Assembly (NCBI GenBank): GCA_026874595.1
Contig: CM049314.1
Coordinates: 34,699,229-34,763,228, forward strand
Direction: 5' to 3'
From: Sipunculus nudus
Lineage: Eukaryota; Annelida; Sipuncula; Golfingiida; Sipunculidae
DNA length: 64,000 nt
The notes below the pieces were generated by a model that saw only the letters and a program-made list of their open reading frames with translations, ran no database searches and was not told the origin of the DNA. The number at the start of each line of letters is the position of its first letter. The first letter of the stretch is position 1. Below, piece by piece: positions 13,280 to 25,521 of this stretch. The translations under genes were made by a program, and so were the position numbers.

Positions 13280-14044
13280 CAGATATGAGCGCTCCTCCTG
13301 AAAATGACATTGATGCCTTCCATGATCGTATCTTTGGCAGAACCTTTCCCTGGGCTCGTACATCTAAGATGATGACCATGTTGCCCTTTCTGAAAGCAGT
13401 ACGATGAGCCTTTTATAATCATGTGGAGAGTTTATGGTACAAGGGTCCCGGCTAAGGGATTAATAGATGATGGGAGCTGGTGGCCATTTTAAAGAATGCT
13501 AGACCTGGAAGTAGAAACCAGGCTCTCAGGTGGCTCAACGCAGACATTCGTTGTATTGTAAGATACTTCTGTGTGTCCCCAGAAATAATCGCTCGATCAA
13601 TCACAATATTTGGGGTTGGCGTGTAATTTTAGGAAAACATTTCTAGGGAGTCCAGAAATGTGCCAGTTCCTAATCATGTTTTCAAGTGGCCTCACCCCAG
13701 AATGAGAAATTGTGTGCGGGGACAAAATTTACTTGCAACATGCAAACCTAAGTGCCTTGAGAAATATTAAGGTACGATTTAACTTGACATGGATAGAAGG
13801 TCGCCAATTGTGCAATGTAATTGGATTGCTCCCTACAGGGACTGAAACAATCCCGCCAGTCATACAAGTCAATTGGTGGGCTCTGCACCCCAAAGAACTC
13901 CCCCTGGCTCATAACGATCAGTGTGGGATACTGGGGCTTAACTTTCATGATCCCTCTCAAGTTTTCTTTGCTGAGTTAGAAAATCTTTTCCTGTCATTTT
14001 ATCTTTTACTGAAAAAAAGATCTGGTGAAAAAACTTTTTCTTAA
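13280..14044 (+). pseudogene. Unidentified coding-like segment, broken frames
   Basis: I do not recognise this. Several plus-strand stretches read like protein but lie in different frames separated by stops. One runs about 13288-13398 and includes ENDIDAFHDRIFG and FPWARTSKMM. One at about 13495-13625 includes RPGSRNQALRWLNADIR. An open frame of 110 codons spans 13712-14044 and includes NIKVRFNLTWIEGRQL and PPVIQVNWWALHP. Base composition is richer in GC than the flanks. This fits a decayed transposon or retroelement gene, or exons of an unknown gene. It could also be chance: the minus strand is open too at 13748-13960. No catalytic motif was identified. Confidence 0.25.
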
Positions 14045-14057
14045 AGTGAAGATTGTA

Positions 14058-14110
14058 AAACCACTCAAGACCAATTGAAATTGAAACCACTCAAGACCAA
14101 TTGAAATTAA
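14058..14110. repeat. 26-bp direct tandem duplication
   Basis: CCACTCAAGACCAATTGAAA is present at 14061 and again at 14087, an exact 26-bp step. Short and non-coding. Confidence 0.8.
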
Positions 14111-16261
14111 GGTAAATCTTCCAAATGAGGAATACTCAATATACTTAGAAATAAAACATTTCAAATGAAATCATGTGGTAGTATATTTGGCTGTGAGGAA
14201 ATGTGGTCAAAATAACCTAATTTTATTCTGTCCCAGGATATGTAACCAAGAACGTTCTCAAATGCCAGATGGGTAGTTCCATGCTCTCCTGGTTACAAAA
14301 TGTGCCCTGTTGAAAGAATAAACAGCATGCTAGTTTGGCAAGTTTAAGAAAACTGACTTACAATAACCATAATTTTACTTTAAAAATAAATGCTACCTTA
14401 AAGTTTCACTATTTAAACATAAATCTTTAATTATATTTGTAAAAATTTACTAATGCCTTTATTAGTTTCTGTATACTTAATATATAGATTGATTTCTACA
14501 AAAAAATTCAACCCTGAACTTATTCAAATGCACGGTAAACAAACTGTGTACCAGTTATGAAATCTCTGGCTCCCAAATGACAATATAAACAAGATATCAT
14601 ATGTTTGTTAAACATGCAGGCTGTTTCATCCTTAACCTTCTACCAGATTAATTTATTATTTTGGATTTAGTCCATTTTAATTGGTTAAGGTATATACATA
14701 AATTGGATTGAGTGAAAAAAGCAAGACATACAATGTCAAATGGCAGCTGATTAAGAATTTATGTAAAAGAAACCCCTTATTTTTAATAAAGATCTGATGC
14801 TGATCTAATTCAACAGGGGAGCAGAAGTCAGGGAAAAGGATAAAAAAAGATCAAGTACCAGTAAGAGATGGGCTCATGATGATGGACAATTGAACAAGCA
14901 GTTTATTGTTTGTTAAACATGCCTGTTCCAGAATTAGTTGCTATGAATGTAACCCTGCTGTATATAACATAATCAAAATTTCCAAAATTCTAATATTTAC
15001 AGCTAAAAGACCAGATGGACAGGGCCTCATTATAATTACTGTTAACCAATGATAATTCATCCATGTTTTATAAGCTAAAAAAAATAAAATTTTATACATT
15101 TTTTAAACAATAACAGTCAGTTCCTTTTCTGATGAAAATGTGTTTATTATGGGATAATACCTCCCCTTCCTCAACTCCTTGTTGTAATAAACAACAAGGA
15201 ATCTTGGTTCTTGATACAACCTACTGAAAGTGCAATCCATTGGTTGACTTTCACTCAGCTTAGTAAAAAATTGGTAAACAATTGTGAAAACAGTTACCTT
15301 TCTCTTGGTAATTTTCCATGTGGAACTGATTAATGTTTGTTTTCCTCCTTCAAATACTTGTTGTCAAATTAATCAAAAACTAGGTTCCTGACAAAACAAA
15401 ATATGTTCATTTTACTGATACACAATCTGTTATGCTTAACAAGTAAATTGAGTTTGATCTGAAAAGAAATTCAATGTAGAATCCAATATTTTTCCAGTAG
15501 AATCCATTTTCTTTTAACTGCAGCACAAGGGAAGCATTTGTTAGGTTAAAGGTGAGGAAAGGACATTGGTATTTGACTCAGTTCTCTAATCAACTTGAAA
15601 TTTCCATTAAAACGCACAGCAGATCACTTTTAAGTAAAAGAAAATGAAAATGTCACATTGGCCCTGAAGAATTAATTATTCAAGGAAAATTGAAAGAGTT
15701 GATTGGTAAAAATAACACAGGATCTTCATCTGTGGATTATGCCACCTACTTTTGCTGAATGCTGATCTTCTGTGATGTCAACTTGAAACAATAACTGATT
15801 CAGCTGTTGATAATTACTGTTAATTGAATCATTCAAGTAAATGACAATCCTAGGCTTATTCATTTATTAACTGCCAATATTGGTTGACCACACTGCTATT
15901 GATTCAAATGACTAGATGTGAATGCTTCTTGTGCATTTTTTGGGTGTTTTTCATTATTTCCTCCATGCAGGATCTACTTTTGGGTCAATTTTATTTCAAA
16001 ATGAAAATTTCTCATGCGCAATTATAGTCAAAAGTTTCAGATGTAGATTCAGTGTTGTATATATATATTGATAATGTGCATGAACAACATTGTGGGATTG
16101 AAATGTTGTGGTTTATATTTCTCTTCAACATCTACTGCAGGGCTCTTACCAGACCCCAGAAGAACTGTTTAAAGGAATTTTACAGGAGTTTATCATCAAA
16201 AATATTTTTTAGTGTAAAATTGTTATCAAACTAAGTAACCACAGATAATTGACTCAATCAG
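14111..16261. other. AT-rich sequence with one perfect hairpin, no gene seen
   Basis: No coding region or known RNA. The only structural feature is the inverted repeat at 15176-15200, listed separately. Confidence 0.5.
15176..15200. repeat. Perfect 10-bp inverted repeat (hairpin)
   Basis: TCCTTGTTGT (15176-15185), loop AATAA, then ACAACAAGGA (15191-15200). All ten pairs are Watson-Crick. No T-run follows, so it is not a bacterial-type terminator. Role unknown. Confidence 0.8.
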
Positions 16262-16590
16262 GTCGACTTGCTTTCATCCCAATTTTGTGTGTTTTTTGTG
16301 TTCATGTGTGTGTTTGTTCGTAATATAACTCTCACAATCATTAACTGAATCTCATGAAATTTTAAGGGCCTTTCTGAAATGTGCAAATGAAAAAAAGATA
16401 AAAAGTTTGGTGTGGATTTGGTACATGATCTGGGTTCAGGAACTTCATCAAAGAATATTCACAAATGTACAATCAATTATGCATGAATGAACCTTGAAAG
16501 AAAAATGGTTTTGGGAGCATCCCATATTAGCAAGGGACCCCCAACATGACTGAGGCTTGAATTCCTTAAAATGCAGATTTCTAGATAAAA
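16262..16590 (+). repeat. Dispersed repeat, longer copy (pair with 6913-7075)
   Basis: This copy holds the TGTGTTTGTTCGTAATATAA block, an ATCTCATGAAATTTTAAGGG block and the terminal GAGGCTTGAATTCCTTAAAA then TGCAGATTTCTAG block, in the same order as at 6913-7075. A moderately repeated family is likely. No open frame. Confidence 0.5.
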
Positions 16591-18057
16591 ATATAACCTT
16601 GAATGCCATCTATTCTATTGGAGGTTTAAATATCTGAAATGGAAAATTGTAGAGGGTCAGAAAATTGCTTAAGAATTCTTTGGCAAGTAAATGTAAATGA
16701 ATAACATTGACCTTCACTATATGTGGAGTAAAAAATATGCAGTCAGCACAAAAACCACTCTGTTCAATAATTCAACCTTTACCATGATTATGCCTAGAGG
16801 AAGTATTTTATGTTCACAGACAAGCACATGGAACAAAAGTATTTGTTATGACATGACTGGGTCTTAATTCATGTTAATCAAAGTGAATAATGACACATCA
16901 TTTGTTCTCATCTAGGCACAATAATCCCAGCATATTAAGTTGTTTTTGGAGGTAAAACAGCAAGTTTTGATAATAATTTCCTAGAAACTGACCCAAATTT
17001 CTCTCATGACAGTTAATGTTTTTAGCTGTATATCATTATTATATGAATCATGCATGCCTACTTTGGTTGTATGGAGGCCAGTTCCATCTGTTATGGCATG
17101 ATTGATTTCACACACACATATATCATGGATATTATGAAACAGTAACAACTTATCATTGCTTGGAAGGAACGGTTTATATAATAACTCTACAGAACAATAT
17201 GGAGGTTGATGACTGCAGAGACATCAAGAGGGCATGCCCCCCTCCCTTCCCTATTCCATGCCCACATGGCTGCAAGATCATAAGTTCCAAGAAAATTATG
17301 GAGAATATCACATAAGTGCAAAGCCCCTAATAAAGATGCCAATAAATGGAAAAGGGTTGACCCTAGTGGTAGGAATCGGTTGTAAAATCATATATAATGA
17401 CTGACAGACAAAAAATGACTGAGGATCAATTATTAATAGATTATATTATATATATATAATCTATATTACCGTGAATCGGCAGTACCAGTATATATAGTAT
17501 TACAGCAAGTAAATTGTCAACTTGTGCATCAATCACACTGAAAGCTAGGTCATGGTGATGGTCATATTGTTGTTGACACTAATTCACTGGACAAGATTAA
17601 GTTTTTAGGCTGTTTGCTGTCTTGTGCCCTGTCCTTCTTATATCTCTGACAAAATTAGAATATCTTATTGTGAAAATATGATTTCTCTTGATGTGTATAT
17701 ATTATCAATTGTAACTGATCCTGCAAAATGCAATCAATTAAACTGATTATGAAAGAAAGTGACCAATCGCTGATATAATTGATTCACTGGCACATTAGCT
17801 ACTAGTTGCCACTGGCAGAAACATAAACAGGGCAATTAATCCCCTCTCCTACTTCTTCTCATTAAACATAAATATATGTATGACTTAATTACTGATATAC
17901 ATTAATATTTCAGAAGAAAAAAAACATAGTTTGTTTTAAGATGGTTAATTACCATATGAATCAAACACAAACACTTTTGTGTGTGGGCATTAAATGTCAG
18001 CTTACAGTGCATATGGAAGCCTGCAGTTCCCTGTAAGAATTCTCATTATTATTCTTT
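16591..18057. other. AT-rich sequence, no gene seen
   Basis: No gene. It contains the palindrome at 17436-17464, listed separately. Confidence 0.5.
17436..17464. repeat. AT-rich palindrome
   Basis: ATAGATTATA (17436-17445) pairs perfectly with TATAATCTAT (17455-17464) around a TA-rich loop. It could extrude as a cruciform. Likely a by-product of a TA microsatellite. Confidence 0.75.
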
Positions 18058-18363
18058 TCACGATGCTGGTTTTATACATCTCTGTACAAAGGTTCTGCCC
18101 TGTGAATGACGGCCAAGACCCAGTGTCGGCATAAGAAAAACTTTATGAAAAGATGGCCTCACGTGTTTAGGATATGAAATAATGGATAGAATCTCCCCCT
18201 CCTGATCGGAGCCAGGGTTACACCAGTGCCCTCTACCTATTGCTGCTACTTCACCTGACAGCAGCCTGGCTGACAGCCAAGGATCAGTGCTTAGTTCAGC
18301 CCCAGCACTGCACCCCTGGCCTTTGTGAGCCAATTCCCATCTTCTCAAACGTACAATTCCCAT
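18058..18363 (-). other. GC-richer segment with 101-codon open frame, unrecognised
   Basis: The minus strand is open from 18363 to 18058 (101 codons) in DNA clearly richer in GC than its surroundings. No domain, signal peptide or membrane segment is evident, and amino-acid order does not resemble a family I know. The plus strand is interrupted. It may be an exon, a conserved non-coding element or part of a repeat. There is no supporting upstream promoter or clear splice pair. Confidence 0.2.
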
Positions 18364-18867
18364 TTATAGAAAAATGATCAGGAAATACAGCATTAGGGTT
18401 CCTCAACATGAAATAATATCTGGGTTGCTCAAGCCAAGCCCAGGCACGCAGGAATTACCATGCTGTTTATCCTATGTTTATGTTATTAACAGTACAATAA
18501 AGAACCTCCACAGACAGTAAAACTACTACCAGCAGTAAAACCAGCATCAAACTTACACTGGAGAATAAGAAGACAACAAACGTAAAACGCAGATTCTATT
18601 TTAAGACAAAGACAGACAATAACAGAACAAGAACTATCAAGCCAAGCTCAAGAAGATTTTACAAACATTGCCAATTACTGACACAATCGTTTGTCACATT
18701 TTCCAAGTATAATTGATTTGGTTAAACCTCACATTTATATAACTGAATTCTTCTTTTATTGAATCTCTGTATCAACAAATATGCTGATAAAATTTGAAAA
18801 AAGGTAAGAGCTTAAAAACTTGATTAAATTGTTTTCCTAAATATATCCATTTCTGTTTTGAAATTTG

Positions 18868-18899
18868 CACAAGAGTCCCATGGGTCATGATGCTCAGCT
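18868..18899 (+). mobile_element. Solo 5'-end-like sequence of Helitron-like family
   Basis: CACAAGAGTCCCATGGGTCA followed by TGATGCTCAGCT matches the starts of the elements at 29043 and 33554 (AACAAG-G-GACC-(C/T)ATGGGTCA-(C/T)GA-GCTCAGCTG). No matching CAGCTGAGCTAA 3' end was found downstream, so this is a fragment or a decayed copy. Confidence 0.6.
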
Positions 18900-19437
18900 A
18901 CTGAGATAAGAGAAAATGTCTCTGGATATAAAAGGACCTTTACAGCAGATTAGGTTACAGTATTTTGGTGCTACAGGATCTATTTTCATCCTCTAGTAAG
19001 ATGATAAACCACAGCTACTAAGAAAAGATTTCTAAGGTTATGAAGCATGGACTGTTTATAGAGTTTGACCCAAAGACACATATATGTTAAATTAGGAGTT
19101 CATAGCCCAGGAGGCAACAAAAGTGCTTTTTTTGTACAATGGGATGTAAAAATGATGCTATTGTTCTATATCTATCAGCTCACTGAACAAAGGTCACTGG
19201 CTTGTCAGAAAATGGTCTGCCTGTTAAAATATCATGCTAAACCAAGAAAACAAAACAAGACTTGTAAATCCTGAATATATATATTCAGGTCAGTAACATT
19301 ACTGTCTCAAGAGCAATCCCCCGTAATGACAGATAGAGAAAGATACAGGAATATTAATACGATGACAGACAGAGTCCCATGTCCTTGCCAAGGATGGTGA
19401 ACTTACAGGGTAGAGAAAAAAAAACAGTGTTATCAGA
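18900..19437. other. No gene seen
   Basis: AT-rich. A 69-codon open frame at 19065-19274 has no recognisable feature. Confidence 0.4.
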
Positions 19438-19742
19438 TCATGCCAAGCAGGGCGATCTGCTGACATTATCTATGTGGACTTCACCTATATCTCTACCTGC
19501 ATGATAACAGTGTTGGCTTTCATAATCAATATGGGAGAGTGATAAGGCAGGCGACAGGCCCCGGGGGCCGGACGGACTGTTGGTGCTGCTGTGGATACCA
19601 CAGTAACCACTGATATAACAGTCTTGAGACATCTATTTTTGGTAACAATGTTCTTGAGGACTGGCGGGCCCCCCGGGTTAATCTTGTTTTTCAATGACCT
19701 AGATCCGATGCGATGCTTTTCTGGAGAAGTGTCTGGGACCAC
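19438..19742. other. GC-richer coding-like segment, unrecognised
   Basis: Both strands are unusually open. On the plus strand one frame reads from 19438 to 19539, including IIYVDFTYISTCMITVLAF (membrane-segment-like). It meets TGA TAA, then stays open in the same frame to about 19763, including VTTDITVLRHLFLVTMFLRT and LILFFNDLDPMRCFSGEVSG. On the minus strand an 85-codon frame covers 19742-19485. The plus-strand composition (hydrophobic runs) suggests a possible broken membrane-protein exon. With stops in the middle and no homologue recognised, this is only a candidate. GC content falls sharply at both edges. Confidence 0.25.
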
Positions 19743-19743
19743 T

Positions 19744-19915
19744 CCATCTCACTTTGACATATAATTTAACATATGATCCCCTCCATGTGGTACTTTCCTC
19801 CATCTTTCTTTGACATATAATTTTATATTTGATCCCTGTATGATGGGAACTTCCGCCATCTCACTTTGACATATAATTTAATATATAATTATGGCATGAT
19901 ATGCCATTTTCTTGA
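19744..19915. repeat. 56-bp tandem repeat, three copies
   Basis: CCATCTCACTTTGACATATA and its variants start at 19744, 19800 and 19856, giving an exact 56-bp spacing. The third copy is incomplete. Confidence 0.85.
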
Positions 19916-20099
19916 ATATTCTCACAAATTCTCTAGGCATGTCTTAAAACACTGATCTCTCTCTCTTCAAATTGTGTAAAACTCATCAACCAGGGCACTC
20001 TTAATGTTCGTGTCTTTCTATATATGCAGCAAAATCCCAGTTTTTAAAGTCCTGATTCTCTGTGAGTAGAGACCAACATCTTGCCTATCTTGCTTATAA

Positions 20100-20400
20100 A
20101 ATCATCCTTCAGGCAATTTTTTTCTTATAAAACATGGCCCAGCATACATTTTTTTCTCAAAATACCTGCTTGTAAAACATTTAAAACTTGCGGACAGGCA
20201 CTTTTCTCTTGTAAGACATGCTCGCAGACATTGTTTTAATTCTAAAAAAAAACTGCCTGTAGAACATTTAACACTTGCTGACAGGCACTTTTCTCTTGTA
20301 TTAAGACATGCCAACAGAAACATTTCTCCTCACATGATCTACCTTCAGGAACTTTTTTCCTCATATGCCTGGCCTATAGATAGGCACTTTTCTCTGCATT
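20100..20400. repeat. Degenerate ~86-bp tandem repeat with sub-structure
   Basis: ACAGGCACTTTTCTCTTGTA is present at about 20194 and 20280, and weaker relatives (AGGCAATTTTTTTCTTATAA, AGGAACTTTTTTCCTCATAT) extend the array both ways. The open frame on the minus strand (20323-20102) arises from this repetition. Confidence 0.7.
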
Positions 20401-23270
20401 TATAACAGCCTTTTGAAGAGCCTAGTTTTAAGTCATGTCTCTAATACTTATGTCAATAAGGCAACAATACAAGCAGGTTTGTACATTAGATTGATAGCTA
20501 TACCTTTCTATCAATCTGTCATGCCTCCAGGCACATTTCTGTCCAATACACACCTACAATTACCTATATTTAACCAGACAGACAATTAATAAACATGTGA
20601 ATTTTACAAAGGAAATAAGAGATTTGTTAGAAATAAATAAAAAAAAAAAGTTCCATTAGCTCAAATACAAACAAATTGGAACAATAATGGACATAAAGAA
20701 AAAGTTTCATTTAAGGAAGTCCAGACTATAATTCACAATAAAATTCTTGGCAATGTCTATAGTAACTGAATGATACAAGCCACAACAATGACTGTTGAAC
20801 AGACTAGATCATAGCAGAGCTGGGGTACGATTACAGGTGTGAACAATTTTTTTATAAACCGCACACTTCCCTCGCCCTTTGACCTATTAATGCTAAAGGT
20901 AATTACCTGAATGGTGTGGTTAACTTAATATTATAAGCCAACTGTAGTTTATATAGGATTGTGAAAAACAGCTCTCTTGTTGTTGCTAATTGAGTTGACA
21001 GTGTTTCCTTATCTTTAATGCAGTAATATATAATATCATTGGTTTTGATTCATCATAATTACGGAAAAGATTAGATTAGGAGTGTAACAATATATCGAAG
21101 TATAGATGCATTGAATTGCAAGCCCTCAATTTAATTGTAATTGATTATTAAAATCTGAATCAATTAATTTTTATTTTTAATTTTTTGCATGTACCATCCT
21201 GAATTCCTCTGTGAGTTCTCAGATTAGACGCGATCAGATTGTGATCTGATCACATTCTAAGCTCTTTATCAGGTATGTGCCCTCAATCTAATTCAAGCAT
21301 TCGTTGGTTGACCAATCCACTCACACAGAAATATATATGGCAGAAAACAAACAGGGAGAGCTACATTTGTCTTTTTTATCCTGAAATTTACCATCATTTT
21401 GGTTAAATTGGTTTTATTTTTTAAAAAGCCTGAAATTTACTTCTAAAGTAAGAACTGATTTGAGAACTAAATCAAAGGTAAGGAATCAAAAACTGAATTG
21501 ATTCCGCAGGCTCTTACCATTCCCAAGCTTAGACTATATGTTTATATATATATAAAGGTTAAATCTAACTATAGAACCCAAGAGATTTAATTGGAATGAA
21601 TGTTGCACTTACTTGCATGTTTGATAATCTCACCACATAAGTTCATCCACCTCAGTGTAAAACTCACCACAGCACAGCTGGACAAAAGCAGGCTGTACTT
21701 AATTCTTAAAAACTAAATTTGCAATTTGGTAATGAATAAAACTTTTAGCATTCCCTAATACTAATTTGTGAACACCATGTGAATGCAACAGTTGCTCTCT
21801 TGATTCTTAAATTTCCTTCAAATATCATGCATAAAATGTCATTGTTCCCAAAAATAAGTGTTCAAATTTCAAGCCTCTTTCTTAATCATTTTATCAGAGA
21901 AGGAGACTTTAGTAAGGGGGTGCATGTGCCTTTATTTTACTTCAGAAAATGAGAGCTGCTTAGATATAACAGTGTTTCATAAGTCATTAATGCTGACACA
22001 TTTCAGGATCTATTAAATTCTATAAGTTGTCTTTAATTTTCAACCTAGCGTATTTGCAGATTAAGTAAATTATGGCACTTTGAACATTGTAAGAAAAATA
22101 TCTTATAATTGCTTTTGAGCAAATTTGCATCTTCACACTAAGCCGTATTCAGATCTCATTAATTCACCAATATGTTATGCCTGTATATGTAGGCTAGGGT
22201 ACTTTCTCAATTATGAGTTTAACATGAAAGCCTTTATCAAATGTATCCCTTCAATGGCAGCTAACTAAACTGCAGTGGTTGGGACAGAAGTGTTGGCAAA
22301 ACCTGCAAATTTCTCTCCATAGAGATCAGAGAGAACTTCATAGAGCCATAGTCAGAAAACCCTTGAATACAGGCCTATCTTTATGGTGTCAATATGGGTA
22401 TGGTACCTAAAGCCTCTGCAGCCCTGTTAGTTTAGTATATAGCCCTAAGCTTGGATCACTCTCACACACTTGAAACAAACACCAGTAGGCAAATATTGTT
22501 CACTTGACAAATGTCAGAGCGGAGGAACACGTTATCCATTATCCAGCAGTGTGATGTGGAATAACCCAGAGACCTCAAGTGCCATGTGACAACATGTATT
22601 GCCATGTGGTCTTTGAACAGGAGCAATGAAAAGCTCTTAATGTCAATACCTTATCAGGTAAAGTTGACAAAACTATGAGCAATCACACCGCCTACAGCAG
22701 GTCAAATATGGCCATAAAAATTGATGGGGTATTCATTGCTTGATCAAGGCTCAGTATTGTATGAGCTGTTGGTTTGAGGATTGAGATAAATTTGTTCAGG
22801 GATGTGTCTAATCCAGAACTATCATGCCTGATTTGTTAACAACAACACGTTCCAGTTATTATCATCCCTGGGGGGTTTGCAGTCATAGGTCCCTGCTCCG
22901 TTTTCGCATATACACCATGAAAAATGAATTTAAAGCATGGCAGAGACAGCTTGGCTATGACTGATGGTCACCAGTCATGACACTCGCATCACAAACACCT
23001 GTCCTCAGTAATGTTAGACTTGTTCTAAAGTTCACAATACCTGCCAGCAATTTGCTTAACACAATCATCCTGTAATAAAACAAGCTTAATGTTGCCAGCA
23101 ATGCATGGCGTGTTGATATTTTCCATTTGTGGTTTTCAGCCTCAAAAAACAATCAATACAAAATGCTGAGGAAAATCAGCTAAAAAAGGTCACTTGTCTG
23201 AATCAAAGCTTGTACGGCATGGTTTGGCCATGATTCATATTATGATGTGTATGCAAAATATCAGCATAAC
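20401..23270. other. AT-rich sequence, no gene seen
   Basis: No coding region supported. An inverted repeat GATCAGAT/TGTG/ATCTGATC lies at 21232-21251. A short TA tract is near 21543. Confidence 0.5.
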
Positions 23271-23274
23271 TATA

Positions 23275-23468
23275 TACAGTAAAATCTTACCAAATGACCA
23301 CCTGGGTAAAGCAACCACCTCAAAACAGTTACCACTTTTTACAAGTGCAGATTCTTTTTTGCTCTTTATAAAAGACCTCCTCACCTCGCTTAGATGACCA
23401 CCTCTTTAGTGCGACCACTTTATCAAGGTCCAGACTGATGTTGGTCGTAATTTAGAGGTTTTACAGTA
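23275..23468. mobile_element. 190-bp pogo/Tc1-like MITE with TA target duplication
   Basis: The element runs 23277-23466. Its 5' end is CAGTAAAATCTTACC and its 3' end, read in reverse complement, is CTGTAAAACCTCTAA. Both are flanked by TA, as in the Tc1/mariner/pogo superfamily. The interior carries several ACCACCT-type motifs (for example near 23299 and 23398) and has no coding capacity. The superfamily call rests on TIR style and TA flanks only. Confidence 0.7.
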
Positions 23469-25300
23469 TATATATTATAATACTCTTGTAAAATCATGAC
23501 TAATATTATATGCTCTTTATTTGTGAGAAAAAAATTACCCTTTTCCTTATAAAAAAAGGTTAACATGATAAAAGAAATGAACTGGTGTTTAATTATGACT
23601 AAGTTGACCAAGCTCAAAAACTATTGTTTACCATTACAAAACTTTTTTTTATACAAAGTGAGTATTTTAAGATAACAAACAGGTATTCAGGTAATTTAAT
23701 GATTTGTTTATCTCTTGAAACATTTTGTTCCATGCTATTTCTTAATATGAGATTTATGCTGAAATTTTTAAGTTTTACATTTATCATTAAACACACAGCA
23801 GCCCCTGGAGGACTTCTTAATAAGTTTTCTGGTGTAACATAAAAGAAATGAAAAAGAAACTGTCAATTTTTCTCCTTTTGCTGGAATTATTAATCAGAAA
23901 TGATAATCTATATCTTAAACTTATCTGCACACTATACAATGGGTATTCTTCAAAATATACTTTCAAGACAAAAATCTGAGCTCACCAGTATGTGTGATAT
24001 TACCCGGCACAATAGCCACAGAATACCAGCTGCATCAACTTGAAGATCTAATGAGCAACAAGAACTGTTCATTTCTATGGAACAGAAAAAGTATAAATGT
24101 CATTCTGTATTTCATCCAGTGACTTCTAATTGTTGTCATGGTGATTACACTCTGCTTAGGTGACAACAACGTAAAGCGAAGTTTTCATATCAGTAACAGA
24201 AAAAGGAGTTCTTAATCTGCCTGTGTGATATCCCTCATGATCATTAGTCTATATTATATAAGCCCTTAACATTTTCTTTTAATAAGATCAACACACACCA
24301 AATACATGAACATTCAAAACCATTGTCTATGGTGAGAGTTTATCCTTTGTCCTCCTTAAATCAATTATCCCTATCAGTAAGATATATCAGATATGCCGTA
24401 CTACATGATACAGGTATAAAGGTCAAGGTATCCTTTTTTTATTTCTTCAGGTAATTACTGTAAGGTTTGCATGATTTATTAATTAAAATACTGATTTATC
24501 TATAATCTAGGCACACTCAGGACTTACATTATTCAAATTTTGTTTTGATTTTGGTCAATTAATTTAGAAATAATTATACTTAATTTTTTCATTACAGTGT
24601 ACTCTACAGAATTATCTGCCAATACATAAGATATAGTACACATATTTATTAACTTTTCATTCATTTCAACATGATTATGTAAGATTTAAAAATAAAGTAA
24701 TTTTTTTTTTTAAGTAATGGTACATTGTGTTTTTCCTCTACTGTGTCTTCTTGTTGAAAAAGAAAATTTCAAATCTTTAAATTATTAAAATTTATTAAAT
24801 TTATTATTTGTTTAAAGTGTATCCATTGGATCTGTGGTAACTATTGATACCATATAGGTATTTAAATGCTAGAAATGGTCAGTTTGCCAGATAGTACATA
24901 CGAGTTGAGTCAACAGATAGAAATAGTTGGTAGACAGAGAGGGGAGGGAGAAGACAAGTGGACAACAGACAGCTAAAACAAAGTGGATGAATACATCCTT
25001 TATGGAACCACAGTCAATAAGAAATTTTTTTGTTAGAATTATTAAGCCATACTCATATTATATGTGTAACAAAATAAAATCATTATCAACTTCAAGAAGA
25101 GTTCTCAAGTTTACCAGCTGAAGAAAAGGAGCTCACCCCAATCCCTGTGCTGACCAAGTAACCCACACACTTGGTAAGAATGTTCTAACAATGTACACTT
25201 CTTGGTGAAAATTATGCTTTAAGTCTAGGCCAAAACATTCAAAGGTCAAACTATCATAAATCTAGGATCTCATGCTGAGCTTGCAAAGTGTATTTCAATG
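23469..25300. other. AT-rich sequence, no gene seen
   Basis: Open frames of 60-72 codons on both strands at 23.4-23.9 kb overlap one another and have low-complexity composition. None is supported as a gene. Confidence 0.5.
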
Positions 25301-25333
25301 CATATTGTCACGCATGAAAGGGAATATTGAGGA

Positions 25334-25521
25334 ACCAGGCAGATTGGGATAATCAGACATTGGGTTGGAGAACATGTGGGCAGATATCCTCTTTTCAATG
25401 AAATTACCATAATTGAACAGATTATTACAGAGGCACTTCAGCGCTCTTCAGACTTAGACCTCTATTTGTCTGATCCGTCTGGAGGAATCCGTATCAGAAC
25501 GCCACCGAGATATGTCTACTG
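25334..25521 (+). other. Open segment without ATG, protein-like C-terminus, unrecognised
   Basis: Between an upstream in-frame TGA and a TGA stop at about 25519, one plus frame is open for about 60 codons. It reads protein-like, including RHWVGEHVGRYPLFNEI, IIEQIITEALQRSSDLDLYL and GGIRIRTPPRYVY just before the stop. The segment is GC-richer than its flanks. It lacks a start codon, so it would have to be a terminal exon or a gene remnant. An AG acceptor-like GGCAG lies at about 25344. I do not recognise the family. Confidence 0.25.

Noticed and set aside
15176-15200. Rho-independent terminator
   Set aside because: No T-run after the stem, and the context is eukaryotic.
23423-23842. Overlapping 60-72-codon frames on both strands
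   Set aside because: Mutually overlapping, AT-driven composition, no motif or gene context.
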